From the NCBI GenBank assembly GCA_002314635.1, contig DCGQ01000005.1:1-24076 (forward strand): DNA of 24,076 nt, in the 5' to 3' direction. The notes under the pieces were generated by a model. The model was not told the DNA's origin. It ran no database searches and saw only the letters and a list, made by a program, of their open reading frames with translations. Below, piece after piece: positions 7,735 through 15,811 of this stretch (the stretch's first letter is position 1; every line of letters starts with the position of its first letter). Source of the stretch: Clostridiales bacterium UBA1774. Lineage in GTDB: Bacteria; Bacillota; Clostridia; Oscillospirales; Oscillospiraceae. The position numbers and the translations under genes are program-made.

Positions 7735-7745
7735 GTCTTCCCTCC

Positions 7746-8657
7746 TCAATCAAATTTAATGCGGGGATCTACCAGCTTGTAGATCAGGTCACATAGCAGG
7801 TTGGCAACCACCATCAGCGTGGCAAGGAAAATCGTGGTCGCCATGATCATGGTGTAATCGCGGTTGGTGATGCCGTCCACGAACTTGCTGCCCAGACCTC
7901 CGATGGTAAACACGGTCTCAACCACCATACTGCCGGTGATGATATACGCAATCTGAGGACCGGCATAGGTGATCACGGGAATCAGCGAGTTCCGCAGTGC
8001 GTGCTTGAAGATCACTTTTCCGGGGCGAACGCCCTTGGCCTTGGCGGTACGCACATAGTCCTGACTCAGCGCGTCCAGCATACTGGACTTGGACAGTCGG
8101 GTGGTATATGCCATAGGATAGGCTGCCAGCGAGATGACGGGCAGCAGATAGCTGCCGGAGTCCACAGACCACACCGGCACCAGATTCAGCTTGATGCAGA
8201 ATACCAGCAGCAGCAATGTGGCCAGCACAAAGGCCGGGACGGCGGTGAACAACGTAGAGAAAAAGATGATGATCCGATCCGGCAGCTTGTTTCTCGTCAG
8301 CGCTGCAATGCTGCCGAAAACGGTACCCAGCACCAGCGCCAGTGCAATGGCCATCAGGCCGATTTTGCAGGACACCGGGAAGGAATCGCCGATAATCGTA
8401 GCGATATCACGCCCGTTTTTCAGAGATACGCCGAAATCGCCTTTCAGCATATTCTTCATGTAGAGAAAGAACTGTGTCACCAGCGGTTTATCCAGATTGT
8501 ACCGTTCATTCAATGCCTGCACGGTTGCATCACTCAATGCCTTTTCCTTGTTAAAGGGACCGCCGGGGATGGCGTGCATGGTGAAGAAGGTTATGGCACA
8601 GATGATAAACACGGAAAGGATTGCCAGAAGGACACGCTTGATAACATACCGGACCAT
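7746..8657 (-). CDS. oppB: Oligopeptide ABC transporter permease OppB
   Basis: First gene of the opp operon, encoding the permease that pairs with OppC. The 303-residue protein begins with the typical single-span start (YVIKRVLLAILSVFIICAI-FF), followed by HAIPGGPF and LNERYNLDKPL, then FGVSLKNGRD and five more membrane spans. The EAA loop is DYVRTAKAKGVRPGKVIFKHALRN, and the C-terminus has IGGLGSKFVDGITNRDY and DLIYKLVDPRIKFD, a family hallmark. GGAG lies about 8 nt before the ATG. A strong promoter and a perfect palindrome lie in its 5' region. Downstream genes follow without room for another promoter until oppA. Confidence 0.95.
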   Translation of the reverse strand: MVRYVIKRVLLAILSVFIICAITFFTMHAIPGGPFNKEKALSDATVQALNERYNLDKPLVTQFFLYMKNMLKGDFGVSLKNGRDIATIIGDSFPVSCKIGLMAIALALVLGTVFGSIAALTRNKLPDRIIIFFSTLFTAVPAFVLATLLLLVFCIKLNLVPVWSVDSGSYLLPVISLAAYPMAYTTRLSKSSMLDALSQDYVRTAKAKGVRPGKVIFKHALRNSLIPVITYAGPQIAYIITGSMVVETVFTIGGLGSKFVDGITNRDYTMIMATTIFLATLMVVANLLCDLIYKLVDPRIKFD

Positions 8658-8679
8658 GGGCTCACTCCACTTCTTTTGT

Positions 8680-8694
8680 CTGATTCAGAATCAG
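8680..8694. repeat. Perfect palindrome in the oppB leader
   Basis: CTGATTC-A-GAATCAG is a perfect 7-1-7 inverted repeat located between the predicted transcription start (near 8711) and the oppB ribosome binding site. A one-base spacer makes a protein-binding operator more likely than an RNA hairpin. The regulator is unknown. Confidence 0.55.
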
Positions 8695-8718
8695 TTTTCT
8701 ATTTGGTTAATGCGTCAC

Positions 8719-8747
8719 ATTATATACGAAACATCGTCATGCGTCAA
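8719..8747 (-). promoter_or_regulatory. Promoter of the opp operon
   Basis: TTGACG (8742-8747) and a perfect TATAAT (8719-8724) on the minus strand are separated by 17 bp. This is among the best SigA-type promoters in the window and gives a leader of about 55 nt before oppB. No clear intrinsic terminator was seen between galM and this promoter, so some read-through from galM is possible. Confidence 0.8.
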
Positions 8748-8772
8748 CCGAATAACCCATATTATTTAAGTC

Positions 8773-9702
8773 TTATCGGGAGAAGAAGGTAAAGCTGGTC
8801 TGGGTCCGATAGGTTTCTCCGCATTTCAGCACGGTCGAAGGAAACTCCGGATGATTCGGCGAATCCGGGAAATGCTGCGTTTCCAGACATACGCCCGCGT
8901 TAGCGGCATATACCTGCCCGTTTTTGCCCTGAGCACCGCGGGTTCCCATGCCGCAGTAGAGCTGCATACCGGGCAGATCCGTTTTCATCTGCATCCCGAT
9001 CCCGCTCACCGGCGAATAGACCTCCGCCTTCACGCCCTCGCCGGAGTTCAGCACATAGCAGTGGTCATACTTTCCGGACACAATGGAACGGCGCTGCCGG
9101 AAATCGAAATCCGTTCCGCTGACGTCCAGCAGCGTTCCGGTGGGAATCAGGCCCTTGTCAACCTCCAGAATCCGGTCGGCGTCAATCATCAGCTCATGTC
9201 CCAGAATATTCTGTTCGCCGGAAAGATTGAAATAGCTGTGATTGGTCAGATTCACCACCGTGTCCTGATCCGACACAGCTTCATACAGGAAGGTCAGTTC
9301 GTTTTCCTCCGACAGGGTGACGGTGATGGTCAGCTGCATCGTTCCGGGGAAACCATCCTCCCCGTCCGGACTGACATAGTGCAGAATCGCCTTCTGCTCC
9401 CCTTCCGCTTCCATATCAAAGCGCTTGGAGTGGAAGCCGCTGCCGCCATGGAGGCAGTTCTTCCCCTCATTGGGGGTAATATGGATGATCTTTCCGTTCA
9501 GGGGGAATGCGGAACCGGCGATCCGGTTGCCGTAGCGGCCGATAAAGGTTCCGAAGCAGCCGTAGGGATAATCCTCTGCCTTGTCCCTGCCCAGAACCAC
9601 ATCACGCAGTACACCGTTCCGGTCCGGCACAAACAGGGTACGGATGGCGCCGCCGGTGGGCACCAGTTCCAGAGAGACGCCTTTGTTATTTCTGAGAATC
9701 AT
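8773..9702 (-). CDS. galM: Aldose 1-epimerase (mutarotase)
   Basis: Interconverts alpha and beta anomers of aldohexoses such as galactose and glucose. The 309-residue protein has the family's normal length and landmarks: FIGRYGNRI (Arg60), NCLHGG with His85, NLTNHSYFNL with His155 (catalytic acid), KYDHCY with Asp213, and CLETQHFPDSPN with Glu274 (catalytic base). The start ATG overlaps the stop codon of the upstream ATPase gene by 4 nt (ATGA), so it is translated together with it and probably shares its riboswitch control. No functional link between a mutarotase and a cation pump is obvious; the pairing may be incidental. No sugar-catabolic gene is next to it. Confidence 0.95.
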   Translation of the reverse strand: MILRNNKGVSLELVPTGGAIRTLFVPDRNGVLRDVVLGRDKAEDYPYGCFGTFIGRYGNRIAGSAFPLNGKIIHITPNEGKNCLHGGSGFHSKRFDMEAEGEQKAILHYVSPDGEDGFPGTMQLTITVTLSEENELTFLYEAVSDQDTVVNLTNHSYFNLSGEQNILGHELMIDADRILEVDKGLIPTGTLLDVSGTDFDFRQRRSIVSGKYDHCYVLNSGEGVKAEVYSPVSGIGMQMKTDLPGMQLYCGMGTRGAQGKNGQVYAANAGVCLETQHFPDSPNHPEFPSTVLKCGETYRTQTSFTFFSR

Positions 9703-12380
9703 ACTTTTTCCTTTCTTCCGGCACGCTGAATGGCCTTTGCCGCCTCAGAGAGGGGAATCGTCACCATAGCAAGTGCCAGTGCGGTCAAAAATTCTGCCGG
9801 GCTGATTGCCGTCAGCCCGAAAAGGTTACAGAAGGCAGGAATGAACAGGACACCGCAGGTCAGCAGAATCGTCCAGAGAAGTGCGCCCCAGAGCCAGACA
9901 TTCTGCTTCTTCATGCGGAACAGAGAGCCGGTCAGACTGCGGGTGCTGAACGCGCAGAACATCTCGGCAAAGTTGCAGGTCAGGAAAGCCATGGTCATGC
10001 CATCGGCGCTGTCGGCAAATGCCCAGTGCCCGGTCTCCATCCACTGACCCAGCAGGAAGGAAAACACGATGAGAATACCCATCAGCAGCCCTTGAACCAG
10101 AATGACCAGACCACTGCCGCCGGAGAACAGTCCTTCATCCGCCGGACGGGGTTTCCGCTTCATCAGTCCGCTCTCTGCGGATTCCATGCCCAGTGCCAGA
10201 CCGGGTGCGGAGTCGGTAATCATATTGATCCAAAGCAGATGTGCCGCGCTGAGAATATGGAACCCGCACATGGAAGCAAGGAAGATGGCAAGAATCTCGC
10301 AAAGGTTGGTAATCATCTGGAACTGCACAACCTTATGTACGTTATCATAGATTCGGCGGCCTTCCTCTACGGCGTTTACGATGGTGGCAAAGTTATCATC
10401 CGCCAGCACCATATCCGCTACGCCCTTGGTCACATCCGTGCCGGTGATACCCATACCCACGCCGATATCCGCAGCCTTGATAGACGGTGCATCGTTGACG
10501 CCGTCGCCGGTCATGGCAACGATCTTGCCCCGGGACTGCCACGCCCGGACGATGCGGGTCTTATGCTCCGGCTGCACGCGGGCATAGACGCTGTACTTTG
10601 TGACGGTTTCCTTCAGTTCCTCATCCGTCAGATCCTCCAGCGCCGCACCCTCGATGGCCTGAGAAGCATCGGTGATGATGCCCAGATCCTTTGCGATGGC
10701 AACTGCAGTATCCTTATGGTCGCCGGTGATCATCACCGGACGGATACCGGCCTCCCGGCATTCCTGAATCGCGGCGTAAACCTCGGGACGGCAGGGGTCG
10801 ATCATGCCCACAAAGCCAATGAAGATGAGCTGCTGCTCCAGCGTCTCCGCTTCGTAATCCGTTGGTTCCCCATCCCACACCCGGAACGCAGCGCCCAGCA
10901 CACGCAGGGCCCGGTCGGCAAATTCCTTGTTGCGGCGGATGACGTTATCCTTGTATTCCTGCGTCATGGGCTGAACGCTGCCATTCTGCCAGTAACCGAC
11001 GCAGCGATCTAGCAGCATCTCGCAGGCGCCCTTGGTATACTGGCGCAGTCCTTCCTTCTCCCGATGCACGGTGCTCATCATCTTCCGCAGCGAATCAAAA
11101 GGTGCTTCGCCGGTACGGGGACAAGAGGCGTCCAGTTCGTCCTTATAAAGCCGCAGATCGTGAGCGTGATTCACCAGCGCTGCCTCGGTGGGTTCGCCCT
11201 CGGCGGTGTGCATACCAAGACCGCGCTTGGCGTCGCTGCAAAGTGCCATGGCCTTTGCCAGCAGCACCGGATCATCGGTATAGCTGTCCACCACGGTCAT
11301 CTTATTTTGGGTCAGCGTACCGGTCTTATCCGAGCAGATGATCTGGGTGCAGCCCAGCGTTTCCACGGCAGTCAGCTTCCGCATCAGCGCCTGTCGTTTG
11401 GACATACTGGTCACACCGATGGAAAGGATGATCGTGGTCACGGCGGGCAGACCCTCCGGAATGGCGGCCACCGCCAGTGCCACGGCAATGATGAAGGAAT
11501 CCAGAATCGTCTGGAAAATGGCTCCGCTCTGGGTGTGGAACAGCAGCTCCCGGGCGACAGAGAACAGGAACACGAACAGGCTGATACCCAGTACCAGCTT
11601 GGTCAGGGTGCGGGAAAGCTGAGCCAGCTTTCGCTGCAGGGGGGTCTGTTCGTCCTCCGCCTGATTCAGCGCGTCTGCGATCTTTCCCATCTCCGTATCC
11701 ATGCCAACTGCGGTTACTACGGCGGTACCCCGGCCATAGGAAACCGTGCTGCCGCTGTAGAGCATATTTTTCCGGTCACCCAGCGGCACATCCTTCTGGC
11801 CTTCCTTCAGCATCAGGATATCCACCAGCTTGTTCACCGGAACGCTTTCGCCGGTCAGTGCGGATTCCTCTGCTTTCAGGCTGGCACTTTCCAGAATGCG
11901 GCAGTCTGCCGGAACCGCGTCGCCCGCTTCCAGAACCACCACATCGCCCACGACAACGTCTTCTGCCTTGATGACCTGCATTTTCCCGTCACGCATGACC
12001 TTGCAGGTGGCGGCAGTCATTTCCATCAGAGAAGAAATCGCCTCCGCTGCTTTGCTTTCCTGTACCACGCTGAGGACGGAGTTGATGATGACAACGAACA
12101 GGATGATAAAGAGGTCGGCATAGCTTTCGTTTTGATGCAGCACCACATTCTGGTAAATTGTCGTTGCGGTGGACACCACTGCCGCGCCCAGCAGCAGGAA
12201 GATCATGGGGTCGCAGATTGCCTTCCAGAAACGCTTCATCAGGCTTTCCTTGGGAGGTTCTGCCAGCTTGTTTTTTCCGTTCTGCGCCAGTCTTCGTTCC
12301 GCTTCTGCCTGACTCAGACCGGCCTCCGTGGTATTCAGATCCTTCAGAACCTGCGTCCCGCTTTCCAGATACGATTGCAT
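9699..12380 (-). CDS. P-type cation-transporting ATPase, Ca2+/Mn2+ type
   Basis: Membrane pump of the P2A (SERCA/PMR1-like) class that exports Ca2+ and/or Mn2+. The 893-residue protein has the N-terminal cation-ATPase domain, actuator motif LTGES (175-179), M4 PEGLP (308-312), phosphorylation site Asp351 in CSDKTGTLT, nucleotide-binding KGA, hinge MTGDGVNDAPSIKAADIGVGMG and C-terminal spans. Cation-site residues are visible as NLCEI in M5 and NMITD in M6, matching the Asn/Glu and Asn-Thr-Asp set of SERCA-like pumps. AAGGAGA lies 8 nt before the ATG. The leader holds a yybP-ykoY riboswitch, which senses Mn2+ and switches on Mn exporters in other bacteria. Manganese export is therefore the best inference, though calcium transport cannot be excluded from sequence. 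galM overlaps its 3' end. Confidence 0.95.
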   Translation of the reverse strand: MQSYLESGTQVLKDLNTTEAGLSQAEAERRLAQNGKNKLAEPPKESLMKRFWKAICDPMIFLLLGAAVVSTATTIYQNVVLHQNESYADLFIILFVVIINSVLSVVQESKAAEAISSLMEMTAATCKVMRDGKMQVIKAEDVVVGDVVVLEAGDAVPADCRILESASLKAEESALTGESVPVNKLVDILMLKEGQKDVPLGDRKNMLYSGSTVSYGRGTAVVTAVGMDTEMGKIADALNQAEDEQTPLQRKLAQLSRTLTKLVLGISLFVFLFSVARELLFHTQSGAIFQTILDSFIIAVALAVAAIPEGLPAVTTIILSIGVTSMSKRQALMRKLTAVETLGCTQIICSDKTGTLTQNKMTVVDSYTDDPVLLAKAMALCSDAKRGLGMHTAEGEPTEAALVNHAHDLRLYKDELDASCPRTGEAPFDSLRKMMSTVHREKEGLRQYTKGACEMLLDRCVGYWQNGSVQPMTQEYKDNVIRRNKEFADRALRVLGAAFRVWDGEPTDYEAETLEQQLIFIGFVGMIDPCRPEVYAAIQECREAGIRPVMITGDHKDTAVAIAKDLGIITDASQAIEGAALEDLTDEELKETVTKYSVYARVQPEHKTRIVRAWQSRGKIVAMTGDGVNDAPSIKAADIGVGMGITGTDVTKGVADMVLADDNFATIVNAVEEGRRIYDNVHKVVQFQMITNLCEILAIFLASMCGFHILSAAHLLWINMITDSAPGLALGMESAESGLMKRKPRPADEGLFSGGSGLVILVQGLLMGILIVFSFLLGQWMETGHWAFADSADGMTMAFLTCNFAEMFCAFSTRSLTGSLFRMKKQNVWLWGALLWTILLTCGVLFIPAFCNLFGLTAISPAEFLTALALAMVTIPLSEAAKAIQRAGRKEKV

Positions 12381-12429
12381 GAAGAATTCTCCTTTCCTGT
12401 AAGACAGCGCCGTCAGCCTCTGTCATAAT

Positions 12430-12460
12430 AAAAAAGACCCTTGCCCGCAGGCAAAAGTCT
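12430..12460 (-). terminator. Expression-platform terminator of the riboswitch
   Basis: AGACUUUUGCC and GGCAAGGGUCU form an 11-bp stem with two G-U pairs and a four-base loop, followed by six U (12430-12435). Its left arm overlaps the 3' strand of the riboswitch aptamer, so the two structures exclude each other. Confidence 0.85.
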
Positions 12461-12548
12461 CACGATTAAAGAGTGCAACGGGTGCCATGCACCGGGATTG
12501 ACGCTGCACCCACGGCATCGCCGCAAGTTACTCCCTTATTGCGGGCGC
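12430..12548 (-). ncRNA. yybP-ykoY manganese riboswitch
   Basis: The leader RNA, read on the minus strand, contains the two conserved ends of the yybP-ykoY class: AAGGGAGUAAC near 12529-12539 and GUGAGACUUUUGCC near 12450-12463. Between them an 8-bp stem (GUGCAGCG with CGUUGCAC) carries a UCAAUCCC bulge and an inner GGUGC/GCACC hairpin. The 5' strand GCAA-U-AAG can pair with CUUUUGC to close the aptamer. That same CUUUUGC strand is also the left arm of a terminator, so folding of the aptamer by Mn2+ should block termination and turn the downstream ATPase on. This agrees with the known behaviour of the class. Confidence 0.85.
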
Positions 12549-12577
12549 ATTATACATTATTAATAGCAAAAAAGCAA
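12549..12577 (-). promoter_or_regulatory. Promoter of the riboswitch-ATPase-galM unit
   Basis: A perfect TATAAT (12549-12554) lies 17 bp after TTGCTT (12572-12577) on the minus strand, putting the transcription start just before the riboswitch. The -35 element lies within the terminator of the upstream hydrolase gene. Confidence 0.75.
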
Positions 12578-12615
12578 GGGACTTTTGCCGTTTTCGGAAA
12601 AGTCCCTTTGCTTTC
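12566..12615 (-). terminator. Terminator of the membrane hydrolase gene
   Basis: A long stem (AAAGCAAAGGGACTTTT against AAAAGTCCCTTGCTTT on the minus strand, one bulged base, about 11-nt loop) is followed by a T-run. It overlaps the last bases of the hydrolase gene, and its distal arm contains the -35 box of the next promoter. Confidence 0.85.
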
Positions 12616-14818
12616 AATCCGGTTCCGTATCGAAGCCTACATTGTCCAGTGAAACGCTGCCGCCCTCCGGCGCATCAAACACAAAGGTAAGCCGGGTCAG
12701 CCTTGTCAGATCCAGCCGTGGCTCCGCCTCCAGAAAGGCGGACAGCGGAATCCGGCAGGTCTGGGAAACCAGTTTATATTCCTCGTCTCCCATCAGATAT
12801 TGCAGCTTGCCCAGTGCCACCGGCAGCGGCGGATAGACCGTACAGTAGTCCGCAAGGCGCAGCTCCGCCTTGTGTCCGTTGGCATCGCAGAGCAGGATCG
12901 CGCAGTCCAGCGCCTGATACTCCCCTTCCGATACCGACAACCTGTCTGTGTCCGCAATATCGAACTGCAGACAGCGGCCGGTGCCGTCATAGCGATGGAA
13001 CCGCAGCTCCAGCCGTGCTTCCTCTTCCGCTTTCCAGCTTACATGCAGCACATAGGTGCCCATGCCGTCCCCGTCATCCATGGCTGAATTGGCATAATAT
13101 GCCACGCCCTCCTGCCAGCTGCTGGCTCCTTCCACGGACACGTCCACCCGGCCTTCGGATTCCTCGGTCAGGTCGGCATTTTCCTCAAAATCCGCCAGCA
13201 GGTCAAACCCGCTGTCCTCATAACCCTGCACATACAGGGTCTCCGGCAGATAGTCCCGATAAGCCCCATAGTCATAAAGCAGATCCCGGCAGCTTTCCTC
13301 CCCCCGCAGGGTCACATCCAGAAATACGGAGGCAAAGGTGGTCAGAATGTCCTGCTGTTCTCCGGCGGTCAGCAGGTTTTCCACATTCAGCAGCCTGCCC
13401 GTCAGACCGGTCATATCAAACCGTCCCCATGTGGTATTGAACTGACCGTGGTTTGCATCTGCAATATACAGGTAGCTTTTCAGGCAATCCCGTTCCCCGG
13501 TGAAGTTCACATTCTCATACTGTCTGGCACCCATGAACACGCTCACATCCTGATCGTTAGCGCCCTGAATCAGCAGATAATTCACATCGCTCAGCTCTAC
13601 GGTGTGTCCTGCCGGGTTGTACTGGTCTGCGGTGGGTGCAATGGCGATCACGCTGCGGATGCGGAAATTCCAGTCGAACTCCACATTTCCGTTGGAGGGC
13701 AGACAGTCCAGCGAACAGAACAGTGCCGCAATGGCCGCCGATTCCCCGCCCCGGGAATGGCCTGCCACCGCGATGGCATTCCGGTCGATCCGATCATAAA
13801 GCGGGCAGGTTTTCCACGTGGAATAGCGCAGGATCTGCCGGATATTTTCCAGCATCAGCACGGCGCGTCCGTCATTTTCGCCGCTGAGATTCCCCAGCAC
13901 GCACCAATTGCAGGAATTGCAGTCAATGGAGGCCACCACATAACCCTGTGCTGCCAGACTTTCGCCCAGATAGTCATAGCCTTCATAGGATTCTGTCAGG
14001 AGATTGTGGTTTCCGTGCGCGATAACCAGCAGCGGGCAGTTCTCTGCTCCGACCGGATACCAGATTTTTCCTCGCAGGGGCACATGGCAGATATCGTAAC
14101 CCTGTACCGTCCGCCGATACTTTGCCTGCAGACCGCTGTAGCCACCTACAAAGGGAGCAAGATTTACCGTCCCGGCGCTGAGTGCATCCTCCGTTCCGGT
14201 TCCGTAGTACAGCACATCCACCGGCCATGTGATTCCGGTTTCCAGCTCGCCCTCCCGGCCAGCCGCTTTCCCCAGCTGCAGATAGGCATCCGTATAGCTT
14301 TCGTCAAACCCGTTCCCGAAGATAAACAGGCAGATCACCAGTGTTAATGCTCCGGTGAGAATCCCGGACACCCAGATAAATGCCCCCTGCTTTCGCTTTG
14401 CTGCCAGCAGCCAGAGACACTGGACAAAGCTGCGGACGATCAGCACCATCACCAGTGCGGCGCAATAACAGCCCCAGCGCGGAATGTTCCCCCGGCAGCT
14501 TTCGTAGAGTCCATAGCCCAGTCCCACTGTTACCGCAGCGGTGCAGATCAGGAACGCCGTTCCCCGCCGAAGCAGGAAACGCAGCAGCGCATTCAGCAGC
14601 AAACTGCCCAGATTCAGCGCAGCGGCAGCCAGTCCCAGACCGGCCGTTGCACCCAGCAGATACCCCAGCGGACGGGGCAGACCGGCCTCGCCCAGCAGCA
14701 GCGCACAGGCGGCGGCTGCAATCAGCAGCGTCAATCCGTAAAACACCTTTTCCGTTCCATTGTATTCTTCAAAATGCCGCCGTATGTACCTGCTGACACC
14801 GGCGAAAAACCGTTTCAC
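12614..14818 (-). CDS. Membrane-anchored alpha/beta hydrolase of unknown substrate
   Basis: The 734-residue protein has about five hydrophobic spans in the first 170 residues, then an outer or luminal alpha/beta-hydrolase domain. There LLVIAHGNHN (264-273) fits the oxyanion strand, VAGHSRGGE (351-359) holds the nucleophile Ser355, QGANDQD (418-424) offers the acid, and ANHGQF (455-460) the His457. A C-terminal beta-rich part of about 170 residues ends in SVSLDNVGFD, which resembles a carbohydrate-binding or jelly-roll fold. The domain resembles dienelactone-hydrolase/acetylxylan-esterase-like folds, but the substrate cannot be told. The start is GTG 14818: GGGAGG lies 9 nt upstream and an excellent promoter places the transcription start near 14843, inside the longer frame that reaches 14938. 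It is transcribed alone. Confidence 0.85.
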   Translation of the reverse strand: MKRFFAGVSRYIRRHFEEYNGTEKVFYGLTLLIAAAACALLLGEAGLPRPLGYLLGATAGLGLAAAALNLGSLLLNALLRFLLRRGTAFLICTAAVTVGLGYGLYESCRGNIPRWGCYCAALVMVLIVRSFVQCLWLLAAKRKQGAFIWVSGILTGALTLVICLFIFGNGFDESYTDAYLQLGKAAGREGELETGITWPVDVLYYGTGTEDALSAGTVNLAPFVGGYSGLQAKYRRTVQGYDICHVPLRGKIWYPVGAENCPLLVIAHGNHNLLTESYEGYDYLGESLAAQGYVVASIDCNSCNWCVLGNLSGENDGRAVLMLENIRQILRYSTWKTCPLYDRIDRNAIAVAGHSRGGESAAIAALFCSLDCLPSNGNVEFDWNFRIRSVIAIAPTADQYNPAGHTVELSDVNYLLIQGANDQDVSVFMGARQYENVNFTGERDCLKSYLYIADANHGQFNTTWGRFDMTGLTGRLLNVENLLTAGEQQDILTTFASVFLDVTLRGEESCRDLLYDYGAYRDYLPETLYVQGYEDSGFDLLADFEENADLTEESEGRVDVSVEGASSWQEGVAYYANSAMDDGDGMGTYVLHVSWKAEEEARLELRFHRYDGTGRCLQFDIADTDRLSVSEGEYQALDCAILLCDANGHKAELRLADYCTVYPPLPVALGKLQYLMGDEEYKLVSQTCRIPLSAFLEAEPRLDLTRLTRLTFVFDAPEGGSVSLDNVGFDTEPD

Positions 14819-14848
14819 GCTTCTGCGCCTCCCGGAATGATTTGCTGC

Positions 14849-14877
14849 ATTATAGCACAGCCGACCGGATTTGTCAT
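14849..14877 (-). promoter_or_regulatory. Promoter of the membrane hydrolase gene
   Basis: ATGACA (14872-14877) and a perfect TATAAT (14849-14854) on the minus strand are 17 bp apart. The transcription start would fall about 25 nt before GTG 14818, which rules out the longer start at 14938. Confidence 0.8.
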
Positions 14878-14901
14878 GTGTATGCCTGTCGAACTCCCGT
14901 G

Positions 14902-14936
14902 AAAAAGCGGGCCTCTCCGTTTCCGGAAAGACCCGC
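14902..14936 (-). terminator. Terminator of the acn operon
   Basis: GCGGGTCTTTCC and GGAGAGGCCCGC form a 12-bp stem with two G-U pairs and a six-base loop, followed by five T on the minus strand (14902-14906). It lies directly after the DMT transporter stop codon. Confidence 0.88.
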
Positions 14937-14941
14937 AAGCT

Positions 14942-15811
14942 TTATTCTTTTGTCGGGGCGATCTGCGCCAGTATCACGGCCACCAGCATCAGGCCGCAGC
15001 CGAGAAATTCCCGCCCGGACAGCTTTTCCCGAAGGACGACCCATCCTGCCAGCACGGCGAAGGCAGATTCCAGACTCATGAGCAGCGATGCGGTGGTAGG
15101 ATGCAGGTGCTTCTGTCCCACGATCTGCAGGGTATACGCCACACCGCAGCTGAGGACACCGGCATACAGCAGCGGAATCCAGCCTTGCCACAGCGTCCGC
15201 AGATTCGGTTCTTCAAACAGGAACGCGCTGATCATGCTCAGGATGCCGCAGACTGCAAACTGAATGCAGCTGAGGCGAACCCCGTCCGCATCCTTCACGC
15301 AGCGGTCGATCACCATGATCTGAAGCGAATAGAATAGCGCACAGCTCAGTTCCATGATCTCGCCCTTTCGGACGGAGAAGCCGCCGCCGTTCATACACAG
15401 GAAATACAGACCGCCCAGCGCAAACAAAATGGCGACCCAGTTCAGCAGACCGGTTTTCTTCCCCACCAGCATACCCAGCACGGGCACCAATACAATATAA
15501 AAGGTGGTAATGAACCCGGCCTTCCCTACCTCGGTATAGGCCAGACCCATCTGCTGCAGATTGGTTGCCGCAAACAGACACAGACCGCAGAGAACGCCGC
15601 CCGCCACGGTGCGCTTCCGGGAATAATCGGGTGCAGGTCGAAATATCAGACTTACCGGAATCAGCACCAGTGTACCGATCAGACAGCGGGCACCATTGAA
15701 GGTCAACGCTCCGGCATAATCCAGTCCCACCCGCTGGGCCACAAAAGCCGAACCCCAGATCAGCGCCGCCAGTACCAGCAGAAGGGAGCTGGTCAGTTGT
15801 TTCTTTCTCAT
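14942..15811 (-). CDS. EamA/DMT-family membrane transporter
   Basis: The 289-residue, very hydrophobic protein shows the two EamA repeats expected of drug/metabolite transporters, about ten membrane spans in total. The first repeat begins LLLVLAALIWGSAFVAQRVG with the family's W-G-S-A-F signature, followed by FNGARCLIGTLVLIP. The second repeat has ALFYSLQIMVIDR and later LLYAGVLSCGVAYTLQIVGQ, then LLMSLESAFAVLAGWVVLREKL. Such proteins export amino acids, metabolites or drugs across the cell membrane; the substrate is not predictable. Its ATG overlaps the stop codon of the thymidylate synthase-like gene by 4 nt (ATGA), and it is the last gene of the acn-icd operon before a strong terminator. 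Confidence 0.9.
   Translation of the reverse strand: MRKKQLTSSLLLVLAALIWGSAFVAQRVGLDYAGALTFNGARCLIGTLVLIPVSLIFRPAPDYSRKRTVAGGVLCGLCLFAATNLQQMGLAYTEVGKAGFITTFYIVLVPVLGMLVGKKTGLLNWVAILFALGGLYFLCMNGGGFSVRKGEIMELSCALFYSLQIMVIDRCVKDADGVRLSCIQFAVCGILSMISAFLFEEPNLRTLWQGWIPLLYAGVLSCGVAYTLQIVGQKHLHPTTASLLMSLESAFAVLAGWVVLREKLSGREFLGCGLMLVAVILAQIAPTKE

Noticed and set aside
5395..7782. Very long open frame on the + strand across the opp genes
   Set aside because: It is antisense to oppF, oppD and oppC, which have full family motifs; its product is a His/Gln-rich low-complexity shadow with no ribosome binding site.
11064..12428. Long open frame on the + strand opposite the P-type ATPase
   Set aside because: It is a His/Gln-rich shadow of a gene with all P-type ATPase motifs, and it crosses the riboswitch terminator.
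14819..14938. Longer N-terminus of the membrane hydrolase
   Set aside because: It would start upstream of a near-consensus promoter and inside the previous operon's terminator; GTG 14818 has a proper ribosome binding site.
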